A stretch of DNA of 64,000 nucleotides from an uncultured Sphingomonadaceae bacterium (GCA_947489315.1 CANLCX010000002.1:434001-498000); one strand, 5' to 3'; positions 44,012 to 52,836 are shown, counted from the first letter of the stretch. Notes: generated by a model not told the origin, from the sequence alone. Translations and numbers: made by a program.

Positions 44012-45205
44012 TCAGATTTTTGTTTGCTCTGGTTCAGATAGAGAGATTTGGCCATGCGACCCATTTGACGATGGTTCATCAGCTTCCTCACCAAACACCT
44101 TTTGGTCCGGCAGGAACGGCGCTAGTAACAACCCCGCCATCGTCATCGGATAATTGGGCGCGGTGCCGATGCCGATGCGATCGTGCGGGCGCTCATCCTT
44201 TGGATTATGGAATGTGCCAAACAAAATGTCCCAAACGATAAACTCACCGCCATAGTTGGAATCGCCCACTTCCTTGTTGGGATAGTGATGATACCGGTGG
44301 TTATCACCGATCGAGAAAATATACTCCCAGAAACGCAGTTTCAAATCGATATTGCTGTGCTGGAATATGCCGATGCTGAGCTGCATCAGGATCGCGACCA
44401 TGATAATCTCGGTCGGCGGTTGTAGCAGAGCATATGGGACAGCGAAGAGAATCGCCTGTCCGACCACCTCAATCGGGTGACTGCGAATACCATTGAGCCA
44501 GTATAACCGCTTGACCGAATGGTGCGCCGCATGAAACCGCCACAAAAATGGCACCTCATGCAATGCGCGATGCAGCCAGTATCGGAAGAAATCTTTGACC
44601 AAGATGAAAAGGAATACTTGTGCCACCGCTGGAATTTCGGACGGCCAGAGACCGTGGCCATAAGGCTCCAATACTTCAACCAGACTCACGATGAACAGCA
44701 CTTGCATCAGATATTTGGCGAAGCCATTCCAAAAGGCTCCCGAAACAAACATCATGAGGTCTACCGAGGTGTCATTGCCACCTTCCAGCCAGTTCCGGCT
44801 ATATGGCATTAATCGCTCTAGTGGCGCGACATAAAGACCAATGATTACGGGCACGAGTGCCAGCGTCAATATCGAGTCAAAGGTAACTTCATTCTCGGCT
44901 AGGTAAAATCCGAAAATGAGTGAAAATAACAGCGTGGCCGGGAAGATCACATGCTGCAAAATGCTACGTAATCGCGTTCCCTCGAGTTTGTAAGACAGTC
45001 CATCCAACCGCCGCAACGCCCAGTTCATCGGCCTGACAATTGCATATGAACCCAGCCATTCCACAATGTTTAACGGCATTCCGAGCCATTTTTCGAGATT
45101 CCGGGCCCAATGGGTGCGAGTAGGCAGGGGTCTATTCCTGTACTGCTCTTCTCCCTCAAATCTCATATTTTTTTGATCTGCAGAAATAGATTTCGTGGCC
45201 GTCAT
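44012..45205 (-). CDS. Sterol desaturase/fatty-acid hydroxylase family protein, tandem copy 2
   Basis: A 397-residue paralogue of the preceding gene with the same histidine clusters (HRALHEVPFLWRFHAAHH, DNHRYHHYP) and the same overall layout, but a longer N-terminus. The ATG at 45205 follows GGGGGGAC; the frame is open to 45241 without a better start. A TGAACnnGTTCA palindrome lies 44 bp upstream, and a TetR gene is the next gene beyond it. Confidence 0.9.
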   Translation of the reverse strand: MTATKSISADQKNMRFEGEEQYRNRPLPTRTHWARNLEKWLGMPLNIVEWLGSYAIVRPMNWALRRLDGLSYKLEGTRLRSILQHVIFPATLLFSLIFGFYLAENEVTFDSILTLALVPVIIGLYVAPLERLMPYSRNWLEGGNDTSVDLMMFVSGAFWNGFAKYLMQVLFIVSLVEVLEPYGHGLWPSEIPAVAQVFLFILVKDFFRYWLHRALHEVPFLWRFHAAHHSVKRLYWLNGIRSHPIEVVGQAILFAVPYALLQPPTEIIMVAILMQLSIGIFQHSNIDLKLRFWEYIFSIGDNHRYHHYPNKEVGDSNYGGEFIVWDILFGTFHNPKDERPHDRIGIGTAPNYPMTMAGLLLAPFLPDQKVFGEEADEPSSNGSHGQISLSEPEQTKI

Positions 45206-45249
45206 TCTGTCCCCCCGTAAGCTCGGATTAACCGGAATCACTTATTTAA

Positions 45250-45261
45250 TGAACATGTTCA
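45250..45261. promoter_or_regulatory. Candidate TetR operator TGAACnnGTTCA, site B
   Basis: TGAACATGTTCA is a perfect 12-bp palindrome 44 bp upstream of the tandem desaturase operon. Confidence 0.55.
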
Positions 45262-45439
45262 ATATAAAGAGTGATGCTTTATGTCAAGTTGTCGGATGGC
45301 ACAGAGGATTCCCCGCCACTGAACTCACCCCAACCAACCGCATGAGCAAATTTGGGAACGTCTTTGCAGAAAATTATCTTAGTCGTGAGCCTGGCGTTAA
45401 CAGCCGACTGGAAAAACAATCCAGCGGGCTGGCTTCATT

Positions 45440-46069
45440 TCAACCCTCTGATCGACCCTCTGAGTTTTTTTCGATCATCATCATAATAGAGTTGATCATT
45501 GCAGCGGCAATCTCTTGGGATGGATCAAAAGCAACACGTTCAATATTGTTGGGCAAAGCCAGCGCGCCATGAAGAGCCGCCCATAGCAACTGCGCCAGCA
45601 TCTTTTTGTTGCCATCAATAAAAACACCAGCTTCTTGGCCATCGGCAATCGCGGTTTCCAGATACTTAAAAAATGGCTCATCCTCTAATGCGGTTTGTTT
45701 CGGTTTCTGCCTTGAAGCCGGACGCACGTATAGGAAGGCACCCCGAAAGACCCTGTTTTTCTTTTCGGCAAAGTCCGCATAGGCTCCCAGCAACGCCCGA
45801 ATTCTAATGACTGGGTCGTGATTATTTTTTGCAATGTCAGACATCTGCCGACGCAATTCATCAACGGGTTCTTGCCAGAGCGAGCGCCCAAGATCTGAAA
45901 TATCATCAAAATATTTATAGATTGTACCAACCGACACGTCGGCCTGCTTTGCGACGGCTCGAATCGTGAATTTTTCCGGGTCGCCCTGCCGGACCAACGT
46001 GGCAGCCGCCGCGCGGATATGCTCACGTGTTTCAAGCCGCTGTTCTGGGGTAATGGCAGGTCTTGGCAT
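45440..46069 (-). CDS. TetR/AcrR family regulator, paralogue of the one at 37978
   Basis: A 209-residue TetR protein starting MPRPAITPEQR, with HTH TIRAVAKQADVSVGTIYKYF and the C-terminal features RGAFLYVRPAS and LLWAALHGALALPNNIERV shared with the regulator at 37978. It sits between the desaturase pair and the VOC lipoprotein operon, and both flanking promoters carry a TGAACnnGTTCA-like site, making it the best candidate for their repressor. Confidence 0.9.
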   Translation of the reverse strand: MPRPAITPEQRLETREHIRAAAATLVRQGDPEKFTIRAVAKQADVSVGTIYKYFDDISDLGRSLWQEPVDELRRQMSDIAKNNHDPVIRIRALLGAYADFAEKKNRVFRGAFLYVRPASRQKPKQTALEDEPFFKYLETAIADGQEAGVFIDGNKKMLAQLLWAALHGALALPNNIERVAFDPSQEIAAAMINSIMMMIEKNSEGRSEG

Positions 46070-46188
46070 CAATATTCCTCTAAACTTCTGATATTAGGGG
46101 CTAGTTTCTGCTGTGTAACCATGCAGCATAGCGAGCAATCGTTCGATGGCAAATTTGAGTTGACATCAACAGCAGCAGCTTAGTAAAT

Positions 46189-46200
46189 TGATCATGTTCA
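46189..46200. promoter_or_regulatory. Candidate TetR operator TGAACnnGTTCA, site C
   Basis: TGATCATGTTCA matches site B with one change in the left half. It lies 80 bp upstream of the VOC lipoprotein start. Confidence 0.45.
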
Positions 46201-46279
46201 TTATATTATGTTTGATCCATCGGCTATACGATATTTTGATCTACCCAAACGGCCGCGATATTTCCGGAGAGATCTCAAT

Positions 46280-47335
46280 ATGCGTTTTCTGCTTTTCCCT
46301 TTATTTGCCCTACTGGGCGGTTGTTCTTTTCTGGTCTTTGGCGAAGCATCAGAGCGTCCTGATGACGCCGTAGTCCGGGGAATCAACTATGTGGCAGTGA
46401 CCGTCAACGATCTTGATCAGACTACCAAATTATATGGCGAAACGGTGAAGCTGGAAATGGTGGATGAGCGCGATATTGATCAAATACCAGGATCCAATAT
46501 GCTGCTGGGCCGGGAAGAATTCTTTGCAAAAACACGTTTGATGCGGAGCAACAACGCTCAGCTTCGTTTTATTCAATTTGAAGATGCGGATGCTTCACGA
46601 AAAGAATATCCCAAAGTTGAGGTATATGGGCCGGGAATCGCCCATGTGGCTTTTCAGGTGAACAAGACAACCGGGGCCTATGAGAAGTTTCTGGAGGCGG
46701 GCGCCAAGCCGGTTAATGGCACCCAGAATATGACTAGCTTGAGTGAAAATAATCCTGTTGAATATGCTTATGCTCGTGATGTCAATCGGACGATGTATGA
46801 ATTTGAGCATGTTGATATTAGCAAGCTGGATCGCGCGACGCCGCCCAAATATAACTACCGGATCAGGCATGTTGCGCTTGCCACTCCTGATTTTGACCGC
46901 ATCGTAAAGTTTTATTCGATATTGCTCGAACAGGAAGAACCGCGCCGGTTGGGCCGATTGATCAACCTCCAAGGTGAAAATTTCGATAGCGTATCGGGGC
47001 TTCCGGATACCAAACTCAAAATGGCGTTCTTCCAGGTGCGGAATATGGAGCTCGAAATTGCGCAATATACAAGCCATCCCACAAAACTACCGGAGAAACC
47101 CCGGCCGTTTGATGCTCCAGGATTTTCCATGATCGTCTTTGACGTTGAAGATCTTAAGGCTGTCAGAGAAAAGCTGATCACTGCCGGTGGTACAATCGTT
47201 AGTGAAGCCAAGCCAATGGATGGCGGGCAAATAATGATTGCAAGAGATCTGGATGGAAACCTGCTGGGCTTCCAGAAAGTAGATTCAAAATCGGTATTTT
47301 CATCCCAGAATTTTGCTGGAGATGGTACCTCCTGA
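46280..47335 (+). CDS. Two-domain VOC lipoprotein, paralogue of the one at 28357
   Basis: The 351-residue protein has a lipobox (LGGC, cysteine 15) and two VOC domains with the same landmarks as the 28357 protein: VRGINYVAVTVND, GPGIAHVAFQV, EFEHVDIS, YRIRHVALATPD and a shared SVFSSQNF end. The partial metal-site pattern (H and E in domain 1, H alone in domain 2) is identical in both, so it has been conserved since duplication. It leads an operon with the epoxide-hydrolase-like gene. Confidence 0.87.
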   Translation: MRFLLFPLFALLGGCSFLVFGEASERPDDAVVRGINYVAVTVNDLDQTTKLYGETVKLEMVDERDIDQIPGSNMLLGREEFFAKTRLMRSNNAQLRFIQFEDADASRKEYPKVEVYGPGIAHVAFQVNKTTGAYEKFLEAGAKPVNGTQNMTSLSENNPVEYAYARDVNRTMYEFEHVDISKLDRATPPKYNYRIRHVALATPDFDRIVKFYSILLEQEEPRRLGRLINLQGENFDSVSGLPDTKLKMAFFQVRNMELEIAQYTSHPTKLPEKPRPFDAPGFSMIVFDVEDLKAVREKLITAGGTIVSEAKPMDGGQIMIARDLDGNLLGFQKVDSKSVFSSQNFAGDGTS

Positions 47336-47407
47336 GAGCTTAACCCGTTTTACTTGGAATTGGCATTTCACTCATAAACCGAACTACTGAATAACGGAGA
47401 CCAACAT

Positions 47408-48451
47408 ATGGCTTTTGGCCGAGTAAAGCGCTGGATCATTGGAATTGTGGCTGCACTGGTTCTATTCCTGTCCGGCCTATATGCGTGGTCTTATTGGCCC
47501 ATAGCGGCCGATACAAACGCGATTGATCCGGCCGTCACTCTGGCAAACGAGTTGGACGAAAAGGGCATTAAATATAGTGAAGGCTATGTTCAGTCGCAGG
47601 GAAAGCAGATTCATTATATCTCCGCTGGCCAGGGCGACGCGATCATATTCCTGCACGGATTTCCATCATACTGGTTTACAATGTTCGGGTTGATGGAAGA
47701 ATTTAAATCAGACTATCAGGTCATAGCTATTGATGGACTAGGGGTGGGCAAGTCTGATGCACCAGGTGATGTTGATGATTACAAGATAGACAAGCTGGTC
47801 AATCACCTTGATGATGTGATCAATGAACTTGATTTGAAAAAAGTCCATGTCGTTGGGCATGATTGGGGAGCCGCCATCGCGACGGCCTATGCCCAAGCTA
47901 ACCCCTCCAAGACTAAAACACTTACGGCGATAGGCGCACTGCCGCACAATATTCTCTTGCACCGCCTCGACACCGATCCAAAATACCGGAAAACCTTCTC
48001 CTACATGTCTCTGTTCAAATCAGCCAATCCGGTTCTGATCCGGCTGATGGGTGTGAAAGAGCAGATTTGGGAGGATACATATTCCCCCTTTGTTGAAAAG
48101 GGCCTGATTACAAAACAGCAGGGCGAGAGGCTGCATGAAGATATCGGTCAGCCACGGCGAACAGATCGTTTCATCAACTGGTATCGGGCTAATTTTCCTG
48201 AGTTTGATAATATTGTTGATAGTGACTTTTGGCCCTCTCGTTCCGCGCGCGTCACCGTACCTGCTCTTTTCATATATGGCGAGGATGACCAGGTTGTGAC
48301 GGAAGAGCTAGCAAGTGATTTTAAAAATTCAGCTGACTCAATGGAAATCCTACCCCTCAAAGACACCGCTCACAGGCCGCACTTTGAGAGAAAAGAAGAA
48401 GTCACAGCGGCCATTCGTGAGCTGATTGAAGAACGTCAAAAATCTGATTGA
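47408..48451 (+). CDS. Membrane-anchored alpha/beta hydrolase (epoxide hydrolase/dehalogenase-like)
   Basis: A 347-residue protein with an N-terminal transmembrane anchor (residues about 8-28), oxyanion motif FLHGFPSYW, nucleophile aspartate in VVGHDWGAA, acid in YGEDDQ and base in DTAHRPH. An aspartate nucleophile and HGFP are typical of epoxide hydrolases and haloalkane dehalogenases. The anchor would place the domain in the periplasm or at the membrane face. RBS GGAG precedes the ATG. Confidence 0.88.
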   Translation: MAFGRVKRWIIGIVAALVLFLSGLYAWSYWPIAADTNAIDPAVTLANELDEKGIKYSEGYVQSQGKQIHYISAGQGDAIIFLHGFPSYWFTMFGLMEEFKSDYQVIAIDGLGVGKSDAPGDVDDYKIDKLVNHLDDVINELDLKKVHVVGHDWGAAIATAYAQANPSKTKTLTAIGALPHNILLHRLDTDPKYRKTFSYMSLFKSANPVLIRLMGVKEQIWEDTYSPFVEKGLITKQQGERLHEDIGQPRRTDRFINWYRANFPEFDNIVDSDFWPSRSARVTVPALFIYGEDDQVVTEELASDFKNSADSMEILPLKDTAHRPHFERKEEVTAAIRELIEERQKSD

Positions 48452-48566
48452 ATCTTCAACTTATGAATTTTTGCAATCGATGTGAAAAGCAGGTGCCAAC
48501 TTTAACGAATTCAAGAAACTCGAGGTAACCCATAATTTTTGAGAATATTGTGAAGGAAACATTTTT

Positions 48567-49505
48567 GTGAATAATCCAACCAAAATTCTAGCCATGCATC
48601 CTGATATGCTCACGTTGTTCCCGAATGCGCCTGAGCGCTGGGAATTTGTCGGCACCGGCGAAGATCTAGAGCAGACGATCACAGACATGGGAGATACCGT
48701 CGAAATCATGCTCTCAGCGAGCATTGAGAAACTCGACAAGGAGATGCTTGACCGTTTTCCCAATCTAAAAATGATCGCATCGATCTCAGCCGGATTTAGC
48801 AATGTCGACCTTGATGAATGCGGGTCTCGGGATATTGCCGTTACCAACGCTCCAGGTCTGAATTCCGGCGATGTAGCGGACCTTGCGGTAACGATGATGA
48901 CATCTTTACTTTTGAACATTCCGCAAAAGCACCAATATATTCTGGCGGATAAATGGATCACAAAAAGCGGTCCCATTCGACATTCCATACGTTCCGTGCC
49001 TATCGGCATTGTTGGAATGGGATCGATTGGCAAGGAGGTCGTAAAACGCCTTGAACCGTTCGGTGTCGATATCAAATGGTGGGGACCCAGGCAGAAAAGC
49101 GAAATTACAGTTCCTTATGTCGATTCGCTCAACGAACTAGCGAAACAAAGCCGAGGCCTGATTGTATGTTGCCGCCCCGATCAGTCGACACACCATCTGA
49201 TAAATGATGACCTGATTGATCAGCTTGGAAACGATGGTGTGATTGTCAACGTTTCGAGAGGTAGCGTTGTAGATGAGGAAGCACTAATCGCCTGCTTGAA
49301 AGAGGGGCGATTGGCGGGGGCCGGGCTTGACGTGTTCGACCTCGAGCCAACGCATAGCTCAAGATGGGCTGATGTACCCAACGTCATCCTGTCTCCCCAT
49401 CAGGGCGGAACCACTTTTGAGACACTTTTTGCACAAGCGCAATTGACGCAAAAAAACATAGAGAATTTTTTGGATGGAAAACCCCTGCTGACCAGTGTTT
49501 TCTGA
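48567..49505 (+). CDS. D-isomer-specific 2-hydroxyacid dehydrogenase
   Basis: A 312-residue family member with GMGSIG (cofactor), NVSRGSVVDEEAL (catalytic R), DVFDLEPTHS (catalytic E) and LSPHQGG (catalytic H). It begins at a GTG with GAAGGA upstream. Third gene in the VOC-hydrolase-dehydrogenase series. It is only distantly similar to the dehydrogenase at 41628, so the two probably act on different acids. Confidence 0.9.
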   Translation: MNNPTKILAMHPDMLTLFPNAPERWEFVGTGEDLEQTITDMGDTVEIMLSASIEKLDKEMLDRFPNLKMIASISAGFSNVDLDECGSRDIAVTNAPGLNSGDVADLAVTMMTSLLLNIPQKHQYILADKWITKSGPIRHSIRSVPIGIVGMGSIGKEVVKRLEPFGVDIKWWGPRQKSEITVPYVDSLNELAKQSRGLIVCCRPDQSTHHLINDDLIDQLGNDGVIVNVSRGSVVDEEALIACLKEGRLAGAGLDVFDLEPTHSSRWADVPNVILSPHQGGTTFETLFAQAQLTQKNIENFLDGKPLLTSVF

Positions 49506-49830
49506 CTGCAGATTCTGTGAACAATTTGCGACATTTCATTTGATGGCATGACCTGACATTGGATGTTCCAGATAGCGGAATGTTGTCGGCTACGAGCCAA
49601 TATTGTCGCAATCAAGCGTTTGTCGCAAACCGGCGGCATATTGGATTGCAGTTCCATCCAGAGTTGGACGAAGAAGATAGTGAGCAGAGTGGCAAAAGCC
49701 AACCCGCCGAACCGAATGGTCAGAACGTTCAAAATCTGGAGCATATAGTTTGTCAGGGTTTTGATCTCACACGGCCTTTTTTGTGGAGTCTATTGGATCA
49801 TCTATGTTCACTTGGATTAGGAGATAACGA
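49506..49830. other. Intergenic region, 325 bp
   Basis: No convincing gene was found. Frames on both strands are open but overlap the upstream gene antisense or lack ribosome sites. AGGAGATAACG just before 49831 is the ribosome site of the next gene. Confidence 0.5.
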
Positions 49831-50553
49831 ATGAAAAAATCGCGGAATCTTATTGTGTCGATATTGGTTGTTTTTTCGTTCAGCCTGATCGTTACGGGAT
49901 GCATATCAAACCAATCCACCAGTTCAGAACATGCCAACCACAGCCGGATGGGTAGCCACGGCATGGCTGTCATTGGCACAACCAATTTGTTATTTCATCA
50001 CATGCCGCTGTATCGGCCGCCGCATGACCGTCAAATTTTAATTCCCGCAAAATTTGTGGATGATAAGACCAAGATCGCCTTTGAAAAATGGCGGCAATCT
50101 TATAGCGGCCTGGTAAGTATTGTACCTGAAAATTTCGACCTTAACCGGCTGGAACCGGGAAGCACCAATGCCATTACCAGCTTTGTTGCCGATATATATC
50201 AGGGACATTTTGAGCGTGGCGGACAGGTTGTATTTGAATCCATCGAGTTCAAGTTATATAAACCCATCTTCCATCGACCCGTGACTGGGGATCCCACCTC
50301 CGAGCAAGTCTACACCTATCTTGAACATGGCAGTGAAGCCTATTTGATCCGCGATATCGGTCCGCGTCCTGGTGTCGATCAAATCCTAGGAGTGGATTTG
50401 GATACCAACTTGCAATCGGGAGAACGGCTGACGCTTTTGAGCGATAGCCCCGACGGTAGACTCAAAGTGATGAGAAATGACCAATCCATTTTGGGTATCA
50501 ACGTTCGAGCAAGATTATATCTTGAGAAATCGGATTTCCAGGCACTGAAGTAG
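49831..50553 (+). CDS. Hypothetical lipoprotein
   Basis: The 240-residue protein has a lipoprotein signal (TGC lipobox, cysteine 24) followed by a histidine-rich segment (EHANHSRMGSHGMAV, then FHHMPLYRPPHD, about residues 33-67). The rest is not recognised. Histidine content suggests possible metal contact, but this is inference. RBS GGAG precedes the ATG. Confidence 0.7.
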   Translation: MKKSRNLIVSILVVFSFSLIVTGCISNQSTSSEHANHSRMGSHGMAVIGTTNLLFHHMPLYRPPHDRQILIPAKFVDDKTKIAFEKWRQSYSGLVSIVPENFDLNRLEPGSTNAITSFVADIYQGHFERGGQVVFESIEFKLYKPIFHRPVTGDPTSEQVYTYLEHGSEAYLIRDIGPRPGVDQILGVDLDTNLQSGERLTLLSDSPDGRLKVMRNDQSILGINVRARLYLEKSDFQALK

Positions 50554-50670
50554 ATCGTCCACAATATTCTGAAAATGGACATTTATATTCTGCCCTCCAT
50601 CAGCATGCGATAGAAAGGTTATATTTGTGTAAAATATCAGTGTTTTGGCATCATAGATGTTACAGTATAG

Positions 50671-50904
50671 TGGCGACACTGCGAGCCATATTCGGTTTCA
50701 ACGCATGCCATCGCTCCGGGTGCAAGATCCATCATCTATAATACAGCTTTATATACGGAACGAGCCGGTGACTTTGATGAAGCGATTAAATTGTTCAAGA
50801 GCCTTGAGGGCCGATACAGGCTTTCAAACTCTCCGACTGAATCCGGGAACAGGGCCAAGGTCACACGGGCGGCAAGGGAAGAAATTGTTGCTCATGGCCT
50901 GTAA
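50671..50904 (+). pseudogene. Possible TPR-protein C-terminal remnant
   Basis: The frame reads IIYNTALYTERAGDFDEAIK, then LFKSLEGRYRLSNSPTESGN, ending in EEIVAHGL. The A-G-D-F-x-E-A-I pattern is typical of tetratricopeptide helices. There is no start codon in a suitable place and a stop lies immediately upstream, so it would be a fragment. Confidence 0.3.
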
Positions 50905-50949
50905 ATAATTGGGAATTGATAAGAGCAAAGTATAATGAGTTGGCAGCTA

Positions 50950-51012
50950 GTGTCCGCATTTACACCCATAGCGCGCACTAGCGTTTTGCCCCCAATATCT
51001 CGAAAGCGAACG
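50950..51012. repeat. Dispersed GTCCGC palindromic repeat, copy 5 (double unit, degraded)
   Basis: GTGTCCGCATTTACACCCA at the left and TATCTCGAAAGCGAACG at the right match copy 6 in order and spacing, with several substitutions. Confidence 0.6.
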
Positions 51013-51082
51013 TTATGCCGTTGCCTTTTTGAAGCCCTGATATCGTTTGAGAACCATTCATGAATGCGGTAGATGTAAAAAA

Positions 51083-51132
51083 TGGAACCCCGGCTTCCGG
51101 GCACCGGGAAATGCGGGAAGGACGGGGTTCCA
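51083..51132 (-). terminator. Terminator of the secreted repeat protein gene
   Basis: TGGAACCCCG and CGGGGTTCCA form a perfect 10-bp outer stem with an inner CTTCC/GGAAG helix. On the minus strand it is followed by TTTTTTA. Confidence 0.7.
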
Positions 51133-51189
51133 GTGGGCGCCTCGATTGGTGAGTTAGGCCAATTGAGGAGTAGAGATTGAAGCGCCCAC
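51133..51189. other. Second nested hairpin before the terminator
   Basis: GTGGGCGC (51133-51140) pairs with GCGCCCAC (51182-51189), and inside it CCTCgATTGG pairs with CCAATtGAGG. It lies between the stop of the repeat protein (51217) and the terminator, so it would be a structured 3' UTR of that mRNA. Confidence 0.5.
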
Positions 51190-51216
51190 AATTTCAAAAT
51201 TTCTGAGTTTTGTAAC

Positions 51217-51894
51217 CTAGTCGTTTCCTCCCGACGTAACGGACCTGGTCTCTCCGTCGCGGCCTGCGTAAACGGTTGTTCTTGTTCCATCGTCATAGGT
51301 CACCGATTTGGTAGCGACAGTCTCGCCTTGCCCGTTGGTCCACGCTCGATTGACAGTACCGCCGTCGTCTGTGCGCGTGCCAGTGGCATCATAGCTGCCG
51401 CCACGGCCGTTGCTGGTGGCAAAGTTTTTACTGCGGCTAAATCCGTCATCGGTTCGCGCAATATTTGATGCCGCATTTGCGGATTCTCCGTTTCGGAAAG
51501 TTGCTCCGTAGCTGCGATTGATGCTGTCTTCATTCACGTCCGCTGAGGCAGAGCGGGTAGCGGTTCGTCCCTGAAAATCGGTATAGGCATATGATGCATT
51601 ATACCCGTTGTTGGTGCGTTGGGCGCCACGATCATAAGTTGCTGTTCGACCATCGGCCGCGGTCCAGCGGACCGAACTATTCGCTGTTCCAGCATCGCGA
51701 TTGACATTACCATTGGCGTTTTTGCTTGCCTGTCCGCGTCTTGTATTGACGGTTACAGTGTCGCTCAAACTACCGCCACCTCTTTCAAAATTGCGATCTG
51801 CAATGCGGGACCTGGCATCGGCGACTTGCACGGTTCCCAAAAAAACTGCTGTTGAAACGAATAAAGCTACGACAAATTTTATGGATTGAAACAT
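51217..51894 (-). CDS. Secreted Gly/Asn/Thr-rich repeat protein
   Basis: The 225-residue protein has a signal peptide (cut near VADARS, residue about 28) and a low-complexity mature part rich in N, G, T, S and R with a repeated pattern around ATYDRG, ASYAYTDFQGRTATR, GGSYDATGTRTDDGG and VTYDDGTRTT. It may be a beta-solenoid-like or extracellular adhesive protein. Its promoter carries the same ECF-type motif as the Spy-like gene at 54427, so it is probably controlled by the adjacent sigma factor. Confidence 0.75.
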   Translation of the reverse strand: MFQSIKFVVALFVSTAVFLGTVQVADARSRIADRNFERGGGSLSDTVTVNTRRGQASKNANGNVNRDAGTANSSVRWTAADGRTATYDRGAQRTNNGYNASYAYTDFQGRTATRSASADVNEDSINRSYGATFRNGESANAASNIARTDDGFSRSKNFATSNGRGGSYDATGTRTDDGGTVNRAWTNGQGETVATKSVTYDDGTRTTVYAGRDGETRSVTSGGND

Positions 51895-51926
51895 CGGGGG
51901 AATTGTCCTTTCTTTGTGTTGGTCCC

Positions 51927-51958
51927 CCTTTGACGAACCGAAAGCCCAAAATATTCCT
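51927..51958 (-). promoter_or_regulatory. Predicted ECF sigma promoter P2
   Basis: On the minus strand GGAATATTT, 13 bp, CGTCAAAGG, with 16 bp between GGAATA and CGTC. It lies 38 bp upstream of the secreted repeat protein. It matches P1 (54919-54950) in both boxes and in total length. Confidence 0.65.
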
Positions 51959-51985
51959 TCAATCGGGAATTATTTTTGAATTTTA

Positions 51986-52384
51986 TTATTGCCTCAATTG
52001 GTAGCGTTGGCGAGCGAGCATTTCCCGTTCTTCCAGAGTTTTTATTTGCTGTTCGCTGAGGTGAGGGGCGAGATCGGATTTCATTCGTCCAAATCGTTCT
52101 GAGATAGCTGTTCGGCTGGTATCGACCACTTCCTCGATATCGCGCCCCGCAGACGTAATGATCGGCGATATTCGCTTTTCCTGTTCTTCGGATACCGGAG
52201 AAATGACGTCGGTCATCACTGTCACAAAGCCGTCTGTTTGGCCCATTGAACGGATCAAATTCAGGCGGTTACTCACAATCGCGCCTGTAACAGCGGCGCC
52301 GATCAACATGCCAATTGCCAAGGTGCTCAACAGCACAAATAGCGGGCGCCTGTAAAAACGTACTTTAGTGTCGGACATTTCCAT
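51986..52384 (-). CDS. Membrane-anchored Spy/CpxP-like helical protein
   Basis: A 132-residue protein with one transmembrane helix (about residues 15-37) and a helical extracytoplasmic domain with several Q/E/R-rich heptads ending EREMLARQRYQLRQ. It resembles the heavy-metal-sensor/Spy-type helical proteins, but the family match is not certain. The ATG at 52384 lies just after the anti-sigma stop. Third gene of the sigma-factor operon. Confidence 0.65.
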   Translation of the reverse strand: MEMSDTKVRFYRRPLFVLLSTLAIGMLIGAAVTGAIVSNRLNLIRSMGQTDGFVTVMTDVISPVSEEQEKRISPIITSAGRDIEEVVDTSRTAISERFGRMKSDLAPHLSEQQIKTLEEREMLARQRYQLRQ

Positions 52385-52401
52385 TTTCCCAAAATTTGGC
52401 A

Positions 52402-52836
52402 CTATAAAAATAGTGCGGTGGCGATATCGATAGCGGGCAGTCCAAACAGCGCTTCAAATACGCTGCTCCCCGGTGTTGCGGCGCTGGCGTTGCTTGCCAT
52501 CGCAAAGGCCGAAAGTGCGAAAGCGGGTGTTGCCACACGCGGGAATAGTCGGCCTAAGGCTCGGGCAAAATCCACATCAAAAAATCCCTGTGAAGCGGGG
52601 CTTGGTGCAGGTGCGTTTTCTTCTTCGATCCGGTTCATCACCCGCTGATCGAATTGGGATCGGAAACTTGGAGCGGGCCCGGAAACCAGTATCGACCGCA
52701 ATTCCCGTTCGGCCGCGATCAGTTTTTCCAGTTCGGGCTGGCGTTGTTTCATCTCATCTAGGGCCGCTTGCTCTTCAGGCGAAATGCGTCCTTCTACCAA
52801 GCGTTCAATAAGATATTGGATGTGTTCCTCAGTCAT
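52402..52836 (-). CDS. Putative anti-sigma factor
   Basis: The 144-residue protein has an N-terminal helical part (EEHIQYLIERLVEGRISPEE), a middle linker and a weakly hydrophobic C-terminal third (RVATPAFALSAFAMASNA). Its ATG overlaps the sigma-factor stop by 4 bp, the usual arrangement for sigma/anti-sigma pairs. No zinc-binding HxxxCxxC is present. Confidence 0.7.
   Translation of the reverse strand: MTEEHIQYLIERLVEGRISPEEQAALDEMKQRQPELEKLIAAERELRSILVSGPAPSFRSQFDQRVMNRIEEENAPAPSPASQGFFDVDFARALGRLFPRVATPAFALSAFAMASNASAATPGSSVFEALFGLPAIDIATALFL

Larger units (their letters stand above)
50554..51216. other. Intergenic region, 663 bp
   Basis: Holds a short frame reading AGDFDEAIKLFKSLEGRYRL (possible TPR remnant), one dispersed repeat (50950-51012) and two nested hairpins (51083-51189). 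No intact gene was recognised. Confidence 0.5.

Noticed and set aside
49400-49744. Minus-strand 114-codon frame with a hydrophobic N-terminus
   Set aside because: It overlaps the end of the dehydrogenase antisense and has no ribosome site; the hydrophobic stretch alone is not enough.
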